Assembly: GCF_028369065.1 (NCBI RefSeq)
Contig: NZ_JAQNDA010000005.1
Span: 1 to 64,000, forward strand
Length of the DNA stretch: 64,000 bases
Origin: Marinobacter sp. SS21
GTDB taxonomy: Bacteria > Pseudomonadota > Gammaproteobacteria > Pseudomonadales > Oleiphilaceae
Direction: 5' to 3'
The notes under the pieces were generated by a model that searched no databases, was not told the origin of the DNA, and worked only from the letters and a program-made list of their open reading frames with translations. Positions 36,354 through 45,566 of this stretch are shown piece by piece. Position 1 is the stretch's first letter. Every line of letters starts with the position of its first letter. Made by a program: the position numbers and the translations under genes.

Positions 36354-37435
36354 AACCATCGATTCAGTCCCGACTCGAGCGGTTGGTCGACCGCTACGAG
36401 GAAGTCAGTGCGTTGCTCAGTGACCAGAGCGTTATCAGCGATCAGGACAAGTTTCGCACCCTGTCCCGGGAATTCGCCGAGATTGAACCGGTGGTGCAGT
36501 GCTTCCGGGCCTATCAGCAGGCCCTCGACGACATCGAGACTGCGGCCGAGCTGGCCCGGGATGGCGATGCCGACATGCGTGCCATGGCCGAAGAGGAGCA
36601 GGCCCTGGCCCGGCAAAAGAGTGAAGAGCTCGACGAAGAACTGCAGCGCCTGATGTTGCCGAAGGATCCGAACGACACCAAGAGCGTGTTTCTGGAAATC
36701 CGTGCCGGAACCGGTGGCGACGAGGCGGCGATCTTTGCCGGCGACCTGTTCCGCATGTATTCCCGGTACGCCGAAGGGCGGCGCTGGCAGGTGGAGTTGG
36801 TCAGCGAGAGTGCCGGCGAGCATGGCGGCTATAAAGAGGTGATCAGCCGGGTGGTGGGCGATGGCGTGTACGGTGCGCTGAAGTTCGAGTCCGGCGCGCA
36901 CCGGGTGCAGCGAGTGCCGGAGACCGAGTCCCAGGGCCGCATCCATACCTCGGCCTGCACGGTGGCGGTGATGCCGGAAGCCGATGAGGCCCAGGCCATC
37001 GAGATCAACAAGGCGGACCTGCGGGTGGACACCTTCCGCGCCTCGGGCGCCGGTGGTCAGCACGTCAACAAGACCGATTCCGCCATTCGCCTGACCCATC
37101 TGCCCACCGGCATCGTGGTGGAGTGTCAGGACGAGCGTTCGCAACACAAGAACCGGGCCAAGGCCATGAGCCTGCTGGCGACCCGCCTGCAGAACGCCGA
37201 GCGGGAACGGCAGCAGCAGTCCCAGGCGGAGACCCGCAAGAGCCTGGTGGGCAGTGGCGACCGATCCGAACGGATTCGCACCTACAACTTCCCCCAAGGC
37301 CGGGTTACCGACCACCGCATCAACCTGACGCTGTACAAGTTGGACGAAGTCATCGCCGGCGACCTATCGCCGGTGATTGGCCCGTTGCAGCAGGAACACC
37401 AGGCCGAATTGTTGGCCAGCATGTCGGATGAGTGA
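36350..37435 (+). CDS. prfA: Peptide chain release factor 1
   Basis: RF1 ends translation at UAG and UAA. The 361-residue protein carries the GGQ motif in [16 protein letters not shown] near residue 235 and the codon-reading domain. It is methylated on the GGQ Gln by PrmC, whose gene overlaps its 3' end by 8 bp. Confidence 0.97.
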   Translation: MKPSIQSRLERLVDRYEEVSALLSDQSVISDQDKFRTLSREFAEIEPVVQCFRAYQQALDDIETAAELARDGDADMRAMAEEEQALARQKSEELDEELQRLMLPKDPNDTKSVFLEIRAGTGGDEAAIFAGDLFRMYSRYAEGRRWQVELVSESAGEHGGYKEVISRVVGDGVYGALKFESGAHRVQRVPETESQGRIHTSACTVAVMPEADEAQAIEINKADLRVDTFRASGAGGQHVNKTDSAIRLTHLPTGIVVECQDERSQHKNRAKAMSLLATRLQNAERERQQQSQAETRKSLVGSGDRSERIRTYNFPQGRVTDHRINLTLYKLDEVIAGDLSPVIGPLQQEHQAELLASMSDE

Positions 37436-38270
37436 GTCGTCACTGACCAGTGAGGCGCTGATTTTAGAGGCGGTGGCCCGCATTGATAGCGAGACGCCGC
37501 GACTCGATGCCGAGCTGTTGCTGAGTCACGTCACCGGCTGGTCCCGCACCAGCCTGCGGGCCTGGCCGGAGCGTGAACTCACCGCCGCGCAGTTGGCCCA
37601 GTTCCATACCCTGCTGGCCCGTCGTATCGACGGCGAGCCCATCGCCCATCTGTTGGGGACGCAGGATTTCTGGTCCCTGACCCTGGCCGTGACCCCCGAC
37701 ACCCTGATTCCCCGTCCCGATACCGAATGCCTGGTGGAGGTGGCATTGGCATTGCCGCTGCCGCCGAACGCCCGGGTGCTGGATCTGGGTACCGGCACCG
37801 GCGCCATCGCCCTGGCGTTGGCCAGTGAGCGACCGCCATGGCAGGTGAGTGCCTGTGATGCCGTTGCCGACGCGGTGGCACTGGCCCGTCGCAATGCCGA
37901 GCAACTGAGCCTGCCGCTGCGGGTGGTATCGAGCCACTGGTTCGACGATCTGCTGCCCCAACGGTTTGACCTGATCGTGTCCAATCCCCCCTACATCGCC
38001 GCCGATGACCATCACCTGTCCCAGGGCGATGTGCGCTTCGAGCCGGCCACCGCGCTGGTCTCCGGGGCCGACGGTCTGAACGACCTGCGCCAGATCGTGG
38101 CCCAGGCGCCCGACTGGCTGGACGACCAGGGCTGGCTGGTGGTGGAGCATGGCTACGACCAGGCCGATGCGGTCCAGGCACTGTTTCGTCAGGCGGGCTT
38201 TGTGGCGGTGGCGTCCCGCAAGGATTATGGTGGTCAGGACCGCTTAACCCTGGGCCAATTCACCCGCTGA
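37428..38270 (+). CDS. prmC: Peptide chain release factor N5-glutamine methyltransferase
   Basis: A SAM-dependent methyltransferase for the GGQ glutamine of RF1 and RF2. The 280-residue protein has an N-terminal helical domain, [15 protein letters not shown], the SAM loop [16 protein letters not shown] and the catalytic NPPY in [11 protein letters not shown] (about residue 186). ATG 37428 lies inside the end of prfA. Confidence 0.95.
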   Translation: MSESSLTSEALILEAVARIDSETPRLDAELLLSHVTGWSRTSLRAWPERELTAAQLAQFHTLLARRIDGEPIAHLLGTQDFWSLTLAVTPDTLIPRPDTECLVEVALALPLPPNARVLDLGTGTGAIALALASERPPWQVSACDAVADAVALARRNAEQLSLPLRVVSSHWFDDLLPQRFDLIVSNPPYIAADDHHLSQGDVRFEPATALVSGADGLNDLRQIVAQAPDWLDDQGWLVVEHGYDQADAVQALFRQAGFVAVASRKDYGGQDRLTLGQFTR

Positions 38271-38287
38271 GACCGGAGAGACATTCC

Positions 38288-39046
38288 ATGCTGACTGATG
38301 ACGAGTTGATGCGGTACAGCCGTCAATTGCTGTTGCCCGCGTTCGATGTGGCCGGCCAGGTTCGTCTCAAGCAGGCCCGGGTACTGATTGTCGGCGCCGG
38401 CGGGCTGGGGTGTCCGGTGGCCCTGTATCTGGGCGCCGCCGGGGTTGGCCAGATCACCGTGGTGGACGACGACACGGTGGAAGTGGCCAACCTGCAACGG
38501 CAGATCGCCTTCGACCAATCTGATTTGGGCCAGTCCAAGGCCGAGGCCTTGGCCCAGCGGGTGCGTCAGATCAACCCGGCAGTGGCAGTAACGTCACTGT
38601 CCAGGCGGCTGGATGGCGCGGCGCTGGTGCAGCAGGTACAGGAGGCTACCGTGGTGGTGGACTGTACCGATAACTTCACCACCCGCTTCGCCCTCAACCG
38701 GGCCTGTGTCCGGGCCCGAGTGCCGCTGGTATCCGGTGCGGCGATTCGCGCTGAGGGGCAGGTGTCGGTGTTTGACGTACGTCAGCCGGATAGCCCCTGT
38801 TACCACTGCCTGTACTCGGAAGAGGGCAACGAAGACCTGAGCTGTTCCGAGACCGGTGTCATCGGCCCGCTGGTGGGCATGATCGGCAGCAGTCAGGCCA
38901 TGGAAGTCATCAAGGTCATCAGCGGTGTGGGTTCGCCGCTGATAGGCCGGTTGTTGATCCTCGATGCCTGGCAGATGGAGTGGCGACAGATGACCCTGGC
39001 CAGGGACCCGGAATGCCCGGTGTGCGGCTCCGGGGTCGAGCACTGA
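38288..39046 (+). CDS. moeB: MoeB/ThiF-family adenylyltransferase
   Basis: An E1-like enzyme that adenylates the C-terminal Gly of MoaD or ThiS. The 252-residue protein has the nucleotide loop IVGAGGLGCPVALYL (residues 34-48), QRQIAFDQSDLGQSK, a Cys in DLSCSETGV at the catalytic loop, and the zinc-binding CYHC and C-terminal CPVC pairs. MoeB is favoured by the prfA-prmC-moeB order; ThiF cannot be excluded. No rhodanese domain. Confidence 0.88.
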   Translation: MLTDDELMRYSRQLLLPAFDVAGQVRLKQARVLIVGAGGLGCPVALYLGAAGVGQITVVDDDTVEVANLQRQIAFDQSDLGQSKAEALAQRVRQINPAVAVTSLSRRLDGAALVQQVQEATVVVDCTDNFTTRFALNRACVRARVPLVSGAAIRAEGQVSVFDVRQPDSPCYHCLYSEEGNEDLSCSETGVIGPLVGMIGSSQAMEVIKVISGVGSPLIGRLLILDAWQMEWRQMTLARDPECPVCGSGVEH

Positions 39047-39055
39047 GTCCGTCCC

Positions 39056-39626
39056 CTATCCAGTATTACCCGATGTCGCCTCCTTCAGCGCCCGAAAACG
39101 GGCGATGGCCTCATGCCGGCTCGTCTTCAGATCCACCAACGGCTTCGGGTAACCCTTTGGCGTTACTCCCCCCAGCCAGTCCAGGAACAGGTTCTTGCAC
39201 ATCTACATGGCGGTCACCATCCGCAGCCGGTTGTGCATCCAGCCAGTCTGATTGAGTTGGCGCATGGCGGCATCCACGATGGGCACGCCTGTCCCGTCGG
39301 CGCTCGTTGATGCCATATTCTTCGTTGAAATGGACGCGCTGAACTCGTTGCTCATGACAAAATTTCTTTAGGGAGGCGAACGAATCGTCGAATCTGGCGG
39401 CCGAAAGAATCGCCAGTTCGATGCCCAGAGCCGCCAACTGCCGGCTCAGGCTATTGAGATGATCGATCACAAAACGGACGCGCGCCGGCGACCAGTGGTG
39501 GGCGCGCCATTGCTCGGGAGTTAGCAGGTAGCAGGCCCTGACCGGCAGACCGGACTGGCAGGCGGCGGTGAGGGCGGGATTGTCGGCGGTGCGGAGGTCG
39601 TTACGGAACCAGACCAGTGCAGTCAT
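39056..39626 (-). pseudogene. Decayed deoxyribodipyrimidine photolyase/cryptochrome
   Basis: The first 107 or so codons are an intact photolyase N-terminal domain (MTALVWFRNDLRTADNPAL to [13 protein letters not shown]). The sequence then jumps, out of frame, to the late FAD-domain stretch [20 protein letters not shown] and RLRMVTAM, which meets a stop codon. A further frame carries NLFLDWLGGVTPKGYPKPLVD, the photolyase C-terminus, ending at 39056. Most of the FAD-binding domain is deleted, so the product cannot repair DNA. A full gene would be about 1.4 kb; this is under 0.6 kb. Confidence 0.88.
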
Positions 39627-39747
39627 AGGGGGAGCCCGTTACAGGTCAAAAGGAATCAATAAAATCACATACTTGGGTATTCGCTGACAGCCCGGAATTG
39701 GATTATAGTTGAAGAAACCCTTTGGATTGCTCACCACACAGGACGCA

Positions 39748-40587
39748 ATGACCGAACCCTCGGGCGTATTATCTGACAGCCAGGCCACCGTGCGGCCAAA
39801 ACATATCGGAGCGTGGAACCGGGATTACATCCTGGACTCCGGCCAGACCCAGCTGCATGAGCTAGGCCACCTGCGCCTGTGGTTGACCCTGCTCGATAAG
39901 GAGTGGCAGGTACGCTCCCAATACCATTATGAGCAGACCGACCCGGCCGGCTGGCTCACCTCGATCAGCCATGTGTTGCCAGGGGCAGAGGTGCCACTGC
40001 AACGGTTTGTGCGACCGGATGCGGGCACCCGGGTGCGAATGCTGCCTGCGCTGGCCACCAAACCCACGGTCATCCGTCCCTACCAGCCGCTGACCCTTCC
40101 CGCCGATAGCGAGTGCACCATCTATGTGGGGACCCAGGTGTGGCTGCAGCTGCGGGCCGGGGAGCGGCAGACCCTGCTGACCGAGGTGGCGCTCACCGAA
40201 CCGTCACTCACCTGGGTGGGACCGTCCACCATGGAGGGGGACTTGTGTTACAGCGCTGCCAGTTATGGTCGGATGGTGCTGGACGCAGTGCCGAAGCGGC
40301 CCTGGCGGGCGATCACCCCGGTACGTATTCTGAATCGCCGTCCCGAGCCCCTGTTGCTGGAACGGTTCAGCTTGCCTACGCCGTTGCTGCCGCTGTTCCA
40401 GAATGAGGACGGCCAGCTATGGACGCCCCAGGTGACGGTGGTGTGCGAAACGGACATGAATTCGGCTCGATTAAAGATATCGCCAACACTGATACCCGAG
40501 GCGGGCAAGTGCCATTTGCTGAGCCCGGCCAGGGAGTCCAGTGAGCGGGGCGGTTTGATCCGGGCCTTCGATCGGATGTTTGGTTAA
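39748..40587 (+). CDS. DUF432 protein, partner of MscS channel
   Basis: A 279-residue soluble, beta-rich protein matching the DUF432 family in character (RPYQPLTLPADSECTIYVGTQ, ITPVRILNRRPEPLLLERFSLP). These proteins are commonly encoded directly upstream of a small MscS channel, as here, but no function is known. A periplasmic or cytoplasmic location is not clear; there is no signal peptide. ATG 39748 has AGGA five bases upstream; an in-frame TTG at 39709 is rejected. It heads a six-gene same-strand cluster. Confidence 0.75.
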   Translation: MTEPSGVLSDSQATVRPKHIGAWNRDYILDSGQTQLHELGHLRLWLTLLDKEWQVRSQYHYEQTDPAGWLTSISHVLPGAEVPLQRFVRPDAGTRVRMLPALATKPTVIRPYQPLTLPADSECTIYVGTQVWLQLRAGERQTLLTEVALTEPSLTWVGPSTMEGDLCYSAASYGRMVLDAVPKRPWRAITPVRILNRRPEPLLLERFSLPTPLLPLFQNEDGQLWTPQVTVVCETDMNSARLKISPTLIPEAGKCHLLSPARESSERGGLIRAFDRMFG

Positions 40588-40602
40588 TTGGGAGTGTGAA
40601 CG

Positions 40603-41490
40603 GTGCTCGAGGAGGTTGAGCAGAGCCTGATGGCGGTGATCGCCGATATTGCCTGGAGCCAGTGGCTGGCGGCCCTGTTCCTGCTGGTGATGGGAGCGGT
40701 GCTGGCGTCGCTGGCCAGTCGGGGCATTGCCAGGGTGATGCAGGCGCGCACCTCCCGCCACCATTCGGTGATGTTGCGCCGGCTGGTGTTCTATGTGGTG
40801 CTGGCCATCTTCGTGATGGCGGCCATGCGGGAGGCGGGGTTCTCCCTGGATGTGTTGCTGGGGGCGGCGGGGATCTTGACCGTCGCCATCGGATTTGCCT
40901 CCCAGACCTCGGCGTCCAACATGATCAGTGGTTTGTTTTTGCTGGTGGAGCGCCCGTTTGAACTGGGCGACTATATTGAAGTGGAGGGCACCATTGGCGA
41001 GGTGGTGGGGATTGACATGCTCAGCGTGAAGTTGCGGACGCCGGACAACCTGTATGTGCGTATCCCCAATGAAACCCTGATCAAGACCCGAGTGGTCAAT
41101 CGATCCCGCTTTCCCATTCGCCGCATCGACCTGACCGTAGGCATTGCCTACGCTGAGGATGTGGAGCGGGTTGAGTCGCTGCTGCTGGGTCTGGCCAAGC
41201 GGGAGGTGTGCGTTTTGCAGGAGCCGAAGCCCTTTGTGCTGGTCACCGCCTTCGCGGCGTCGTCGGTGGATTTGCAGTTCTCCTTCTGGGTCGCCAGGGA
41301 GCAAGTACTGGAGGGCCGCAGCAGCATGATGGTGGCCATCAAACGCGAATTGGACCGGGCAGGAATCGAAATACCGTTCCCCCACACCAGCGTCTATGCC
41401 GGAAGTCATTCCGAACCGTTCCGGATCGAGCTGATCCGAAATCAAAGCAACAAGCAGCAGGATGAAATCGATGTCAGTGAAACCGACTGA
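40603..41490 (+). CDS. MscS-family mechanosensitive channel
   Basis: A 295-residue inner-membrane protein with three N-terminal transmembrane helices. The third, pore-lining one is Gly/Ala-rich (LLGAAGILTVAIGFASQTSASN), followed by the MscS beta domain signature RPFELGDYIEV and RIPNETLIKTRVVNRSR. It opens on membrane tension to release solutes. The start is GTG 40603, 15 bp after the DUF432 gene. Its 3' end overlaps the protease gene. Confidence 0.92.
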   Translation: MLEEVEQSLMAVIADIAWSQWLAALFLLVMGAVLASLASRGIARVMQARTSRHHSVMLRRLVFYVVLAIFVMAAMREAGFSLDVLLGAAGILTVAIGFASQTSASNMISGLFLLVERPFELGDYIEVEGTIGEVVGIDMLSVKLRTPDNLYVRIPNETLIKTRVVNRSRFPIRRIDLTVGIAYAEDVERVESLLLGLAKREVCVLQEPKPFVLVTAFAASSVDLQFSFWVAREQVLEGRSSMMVAIKRELDRAGIEIPFPHTSVYAGSHSEPFRIELIRNQSNKQQDEIDVSETD

Positions 41491-41968
41491 GAACGCCGCC
41501 AAGACCCCTGACGCCGGTGACGACCAGCGCCTATGCCTGGGATGGCGGGAATGGGTGGCGTTGCCCGAACTGGACATTCCCCGGATCAAGGCCAAGGTGG
41601 ACACCGGCGCCCGCACCTCCTGTCTGCACACCTATCGGACCGAGCCGTACACTCAGGATGGCGAGCGGCGGGTGCGCTTCTGGGTGCATCCGGAGCAGAA
41701 CAACCTGCACGCCAGCGTGGAATGCGATGCCGCGGTGATCGACGAACGCTCGGTGACCGACTCCGGTGGCCACACCGAGCTAAGGTTGGTGATTGCGACG
41801 ACGCTGTTGATTGGCCAGGAAACCTGGCCGGTTGAAATGACATTGACCAACCGGGACTCCATGCGTTTTCGCATGCTGATCGGTCGCACGGCGATGGCCG
41901 GGCGCTGTATCGTGTCCCCCGAATCCTCTTATCTGGCCGGTGAGCCGGTGCTAAGGACCCCAACATGA
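41471..41968 (+). CDS. RimB-type putative ATP-dependent zinc protease
   Basis: A 165-residue protein of the PF05618 family (retropepsin-like fold), with the conserved [13 protein letters not shown] (Asp44) and the C-terminal [21 protein letters not shown]. In Pseudomonas the homologue RimB acts with RimK on ribosomal protein S6. ATG 41471 is better spaced from AGGA than ATG 41462. The stop overlaps the rimK start (ATGA), a strong sign that the two work together. Confidence 0.85.
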   Translation: MSVKPTENAAKTPDAGDDQRLCLGWREWVALPELDIPRIKAKVDTGARTSCLHTYRTEPYTQDGERRVRFWVHPEQNNLHASVECDAAVIDERSVTDSGGHTELRLVIATTLLIGQETWPVEMTLTNRDSMRFRMLIGRTAMAGRCIVSPESSYLAGEPVLRTPT

Positions 41969-42870
41969 AAATTGCGATCCTGTCGCGCAATCGCAACCTC
42001 TATTCCACCCGACGCCTGATCGAGGAAGGCATCAACCGGGGGCATGAGGTGCGGGTCATTGATTGCCTGCACTGCTATATGAACATTACCTCGGCCAGCC
42101 CCAGAATCCATTATCACGGCGAGACGCTGGAGGGCTTTGACGTGGTGATTCCCCGCATCGGGGCGTCGGTGACCTTCTACGGCACCGCCGTACTGCGGCA
42201 GTTTGAGATGATGGGGGTGTTCCCGGTCAACGAATCGGTGGCCATCACCCGTGCCCGGGACAAATTGCGCTCGTTGCAGTTATTGGCGCGTAAGGGCGTT
42301 GGCATGCCGGTGACCGGGTTTGCCAATAAGCCCGACAACGTGCCGGAGCTGATCAAGATGGTGGGCGGTTCACCGGTGGTGATCAAGCTGCTGCAGGGCA
42401 CCCAGGGCATTGGCGTGGTGCTGGCGGAGACCCGCAAGGCGGCGGAAAGTGTCATCGAGGCTTTCATGGGCCTGAAGGCCGACATCCTGGTGCAGGAATA
42501 CATCAAAGAGGCCGGCGGCTCCGATATCCGCTGTTTCGTCATCGGCGACAAGGTGATCGCCGCCATGAAGCGTCAGGCGCCGGAAGGTGAGTTCCGCTCC
42601 AACCTGCACCGCGGCGGTACCGCGTCGCTGGTGCGCATTACCCCCGAAGAACGCCGTACCGCCGTGACCGCCGCCAAGGCCATGGGGCTGAATGTGGCGG
42701 GTGTCGACCTGCTGCGCTCCAGTCGCGGACCGTTGGTGATGGAAGTGAACTCCTCCCCGGGGCTGGAGGGAATAGAGCGTGCCACCGGCAAGAACGTGGC
42801 CGGTATGATCATCAACTGGACCGAGAAGAACCAGAAACTCGGCAAGACCCGAACCAGGGGACGAGGGTAG
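41965..42870 (+). CDS. rimK: RimK-family ATP-grasp alpha-L-glutamate ligase
   Basis: A 301-residue ATP-grasp ligase, starting [21 protein letters not shown] with [49 protein letters not shown] and the Mg-binding [14 protein letters not shown]. RimK adds glutamates to the C-terminus of S6 and can make poly-alpha-glutamate. The S6 encoded at 11064 ends in EEE, a suitable acceptor. It is coupled to the RimB-type gene upstream and lies 3 bp before the AstE-like gene. Confidence 0.94.
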   Translation: MKIAILSRNRNLYSTRRLIEEGINRGHEVRVIDCLHCYMNITSASPRIHYHGETLEGFDVVIPRIGASVTFYGTAVLRQFEMMGVFPVNESVAITRARDKLRSLQLLARKGVGMPVTGFANKPDNVPELIKMVGGSPVVIKLLQGTQGIGVVLAETRKAAESVIEAFMGLKADILVQEYIKEAGGSDIRCFVIGDKVIAAMKRQAPEGEFRSNLHRGGTASLVRITPEERRTAVTAAKAMGLNVAGVDLLRSSRGPLVMEVNSSPGLEGIERATGKNVAGMIINWTEKNQKLGKTRTRGRG

Positions 42871-42873
42871 ATC

Positions 42874-43938
42874 ATGGCCCGGGCACCGTTTGTCATTGCA
42901 GGCACCGAGATTCGGCCGGGCGGCCGGGCTACGGTGGAAATACCGGTGGCCAAGCTTTACACCCACACTCCGCTGCACCTGCCGGTGGAGGTGATCCATG
43001 GCCGCCGGGATGGGCCAGTACTGATGGTGTGTGCCGCCATCCACGGCGATGAAATCAATGGGGTGGAAATCATCCGGCGGGTGCTGCGTAATTCCGCCTT
43101 GCGGCATCTGCGCGGAACCCTGGTGGCGGTGCCCATCGTCAACATCTTCGGCTTTATCCAGCGCACCCGCTACCTGCCGGACCGGCGCGACCTGAACCGC
43201 TGTTTCCCTGGTTCCGAAACCGGCTCGCTGGGCGGGCGAATTGCCTACCTGCTGCGCTCCCAGGTGATGGAGCATGTCACTCACATCATCGACCTGCACA
43301 CCGGCGCCATCCATCGTTTCAACCTGCCGCAGATACGCGCCGAGCTGAAGAACGAAGATACCATTCGCATGGCAGAAGCCTTCGGCGCTCCGATTATTCT
43401 CAATGCTAATTTGCGCGATGGCAGCCTGCGGGCCTACGCCGATTCCCTCAACATTCCGGTGGTCACCTACGAGGGCGGCGAGGCGCTGCGGTTCGATCCG
43501 GTGGTGATCGGCAGCGGGGTCAAAGGCGTGCTGCGGGTGATGCGGTCGCTGGAGATGGTGCCGGCCAAGAAAGGCCCCAAAGCCCCGAAGAAGCGTTCCG
43601 AAACCGCCGCCACCTCCACCTGGGTGCGGGCGGACATGGACGGCATCATGCGCCCGGTGGCCCGTCTTGGCCAACGGGTGCGACAAGGCCAGATACTGGC
43701 CATGATCGCCGACCCCTTTGGCGAAACTGAAACTGCCATCCTCGCGCCCTGTTCGGGCATCGTCATCTGCGTCAACAACCTGCCGCTGGTCAACGAAGGC
43801 GAGGCCATCTACCACGTGGCCCGGTTCGAAGAGCTGGCGGAGGCAGAAAAGGCAATGGATTACTTCCGCAGCAGTTACGAATCCGACGTGGCCGAAGACG
43901 TGCTGCCGGCCCATCCCTGGGATGAGACCCAGAGATAG
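42874..43938 (+). CDS. Succinylglutamate desuccinylase/aspartoacylase-family hydrolase
   Basis: A 354-residue M14-like zinc hydrolase. Zinc ligands are visible in AAIHGDEINGVEI (His57, Glu60) and IDLHTGAIHRFNLP (His near 146), with RRDLNRCFPG for substrate binding. The C-terminal third (ADMDGIMRPVARLGQRVRQG) folds like a biotinyl/lipoyl domain, usual for AstE/AspA relatives. Its place after rimK suggests it cleaves an amide or acyl group linked to RimK products; that is inference. Confidence 0.85.
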   Translation: MARAPFVIAGTEIRPGGRATVEIPVAKLYTHTPLHLPVEVIHGRRDGPVLMVCAAIHGDEINGVEIIRRVLRNSALRHLRGTLVAVPIVNIFGFIQRTRYLPDRRDLNRCFPGSETGSLGGRIAYLLRSQVMEHVTHIIDLHTGAIHRFNLPQIRAELKNEDTIRMAEAFGAPIILNANLRDGSLRAYADSLNIPVVTYEGGEALRFDPVVIGSGVKGVLRVMRSLEMVPAKKGPKAPKKRSETAATSTWVRADMDGIMRPVARLGQRVRQGQILAMIADPFGETETAILAPCSGIVICVNNLPLVNEGEAIYHVARFEELAEAEKAMDYFRSSYESDVAEDVLPAHPWDETQR

Positions 43939-43963
43939 CGCAACCTATTTGGAGAGCGGTGCA

Positions 43964-44389
43964 ATGATTTGGGACCAAACCTTCATTCAACTCCCCGCCT
44001 TGCCCCGCGGCTTCCACCTCATCACCAACGACATCGTGTCCCAGGGCCCGGACCTCACCAACTGCCAGGTGGGCCTGCTGCACCTGTTTATCCAGCACAC
44101 CTCGGCTTCCCTGGCCATCAACGAAAACGCCGACCCCGACGTGCGAGGCGACCTGGAACGGCACTTCAACGTAATGGTGCCGGAGAACGCCCCCCACTAC
44201 CGCCACACCCTGGAAGGCCCGGACGACATGCCGGCCCACATCAAGAACGTACTGATCGGCCCCTCGATCACCCTCCCGGTCTCCGACGGTCACCTCGCCC
44301 TAGGCACCTGGCAGGGCATCTACCTGTGCGAACACCGGGACCACGCCGGCGGCCGCACCCTGGTGGCGACTTTGCAGGGGCGGTGGTGA
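43964..44389 (+). CDS. YjbQ family (secondary thiamine-phosphate synthase-like) protein
   Basis: A 141-residue UPF0047/YjbQ protein: FIQHTSASLAINENADPDV, RHFNVMVPENAPHYRHTLEG and the C-terminal LGTWQGIYLCEHRDH are all conserved, including the His and Glu/Asp residues of the putative active site. Escherichia coli YjbQ has weak thiamine-phosphate synthase activity; the true role is unclear. ATG 43964 follows GGAG. Last gene of the DUF432-MscS-RimB-RimK-AstE cluster. Confidence 0.9.
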   Translation: MIWDQTFIQLPALPRGFHLITNDIVSQGPDLTNCQVGLLHLFIQHTSASLAINENADPDVRGDLERHFNVMVPENAPHYRHTLEGPDDMPAHIKNVLIGPSITLPVSDGHLALGTWQGIYLCEHRDHAGGRTLVATLQGRW

Positions 44390-44502
44390 TTGGTTTGGTC
44401 GGATCAGCGTAACTGGCTGTAATTGATATTGAAGTTGGTGTTTCTGGCTGGAGGGGCTACCCTTGTTTGTAAAGGGAAGTCCACAAGCCAGAGGGACCTG
44501 GT

Positions 44503-45465
44503 GTGAGCCGATTCGACCGTATCTATCGCATCCACGAACTGCTTCGTAACGCCCGTCGCCCAGTGCCCATGCAGCGATTCATGGACGCACTGGAAGCCAG
44601 CCGCAACACCATCACCCGGGATTTCGAATTCCTGCGAGACAGCCTCGGGGCGCCGTTGGAGTATTGCCGAGAGCGGAATGGGCATCGTTATAACCCCGAC
44701 GCTCCTGTATTCGAATTGCCCGGATTCTGGATGAACCCCGGGGAACTTTACGCTCTGCTGGCTTGCGAACAGCTCCTGGAGAACGTACAGCCGGGGCTGA
44801 TCAGCCATCGCCTGGCCCCGCTGCGGGAGCGCATTCACCAACTGCTGGGGGAATCTGGGCATGCTGCGGAAACGATCAGTGAGCGCGTTCAGATACAACC
44901 GATACAGGCGCGCATGGCGGCGCCCCAGGTTTTTGATCCTGTGGCCGAGGCTACGTTGGCGGGAAATCAGATAAAGTTTGATTATTCGTCCCGCAGCAAC
45001 AGAGTGGGGGGAACTCGTACCGTTCATCCGCAAAAGTTGCTGCACTACCGCTCAAACTGGTTCTTGCTGGCCCATTGCCAAACCGCCAACGACCTACGCC
45101 TGTTCTCCCTGGATCGCATCTCCCAGCCCAAGCTACTGACTGCTCCCGCCCAGCGACTCAGCACCGAAAGTCTCGACGCCTACACCTCCTCCAGCTTCGG
45201 CATCTTCGGCGGCCAACCCAAAGCCACCGCCCATCTGCGATTCACCGAGCATGCCGCCCAGTGGGTGGCGGAGGAGCAATGGCACAGGGACCAGCGTGGG
45301 GAGTGGTTGGACGATGGTTATCACCTCTACGTGCCGTATTCGGACGAGCGTGAGCTGGTGATGGAAGTGTTGCGCTATGGGGCCGACGTGGAGGTGATGG
45401 GGCCGGAGGAATTGAGGGAGGAGGTGGTCGAGCGGGTTAAGATGATGACTGGAATTTACTGTTGA
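44503..45465 (+). CDS. WYL-domain transcriptional regulator beside CRISPR-Cas
   Basis: A 320-residue protein with an N-terminal helix-turn-helix (FDRIYRIHELLRNARRPVPM, then SRNTITRDFEFLRDSLGAPL), a central WYL domain (HPQKLLHYRSNWFLLAHC) and a C-terminal WCX-type extension. WYL regulators often sit next to CRISPR-Cas and other defence genes and may sense nucleic acid ligands. The GTG 44503 start fits the family N-terminus. It ends 101 bp before cas3, same strand, and is the best candidate for control of the cas operon. Confidence 0.85.
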   Translation: MSRFDRIYRIHELLRNARRPVPMQRFMDALEASRNTITRDFEFLRDSLGAPLEYCRERNGHRYNPDAPVFELPGFWMNPGELYALLACEQLLENVQPGLISHRLAPLRERIHQLLGESGHAAETISERVQIQPIQARMAAPQVFDPVAEATLAGNQIKFDYSSRSNRVGGTRTVHPQKLLHYRSNWFLLAHCQTANDLRLFSLDRISQPKLLTAPAQRLSTESLDAYTSSSFGIFGGQPKATAHLRFTEHAAQWVAEEQWHRDQRGEWLDDGYHLYVPYSDERELVMEVLRYGADVEVMGPEELREEVVERVKMMTGIYC

Positions 45466-45566
45466 TTTTCACAGTAGTGCACGAATTGGGGCAGTGTCTC
45501 CTATAGGGTATTCGATGTCAGCAACGGCAATGAAACGGCACAAATTAGGTTGGAGATTGATCTGAG

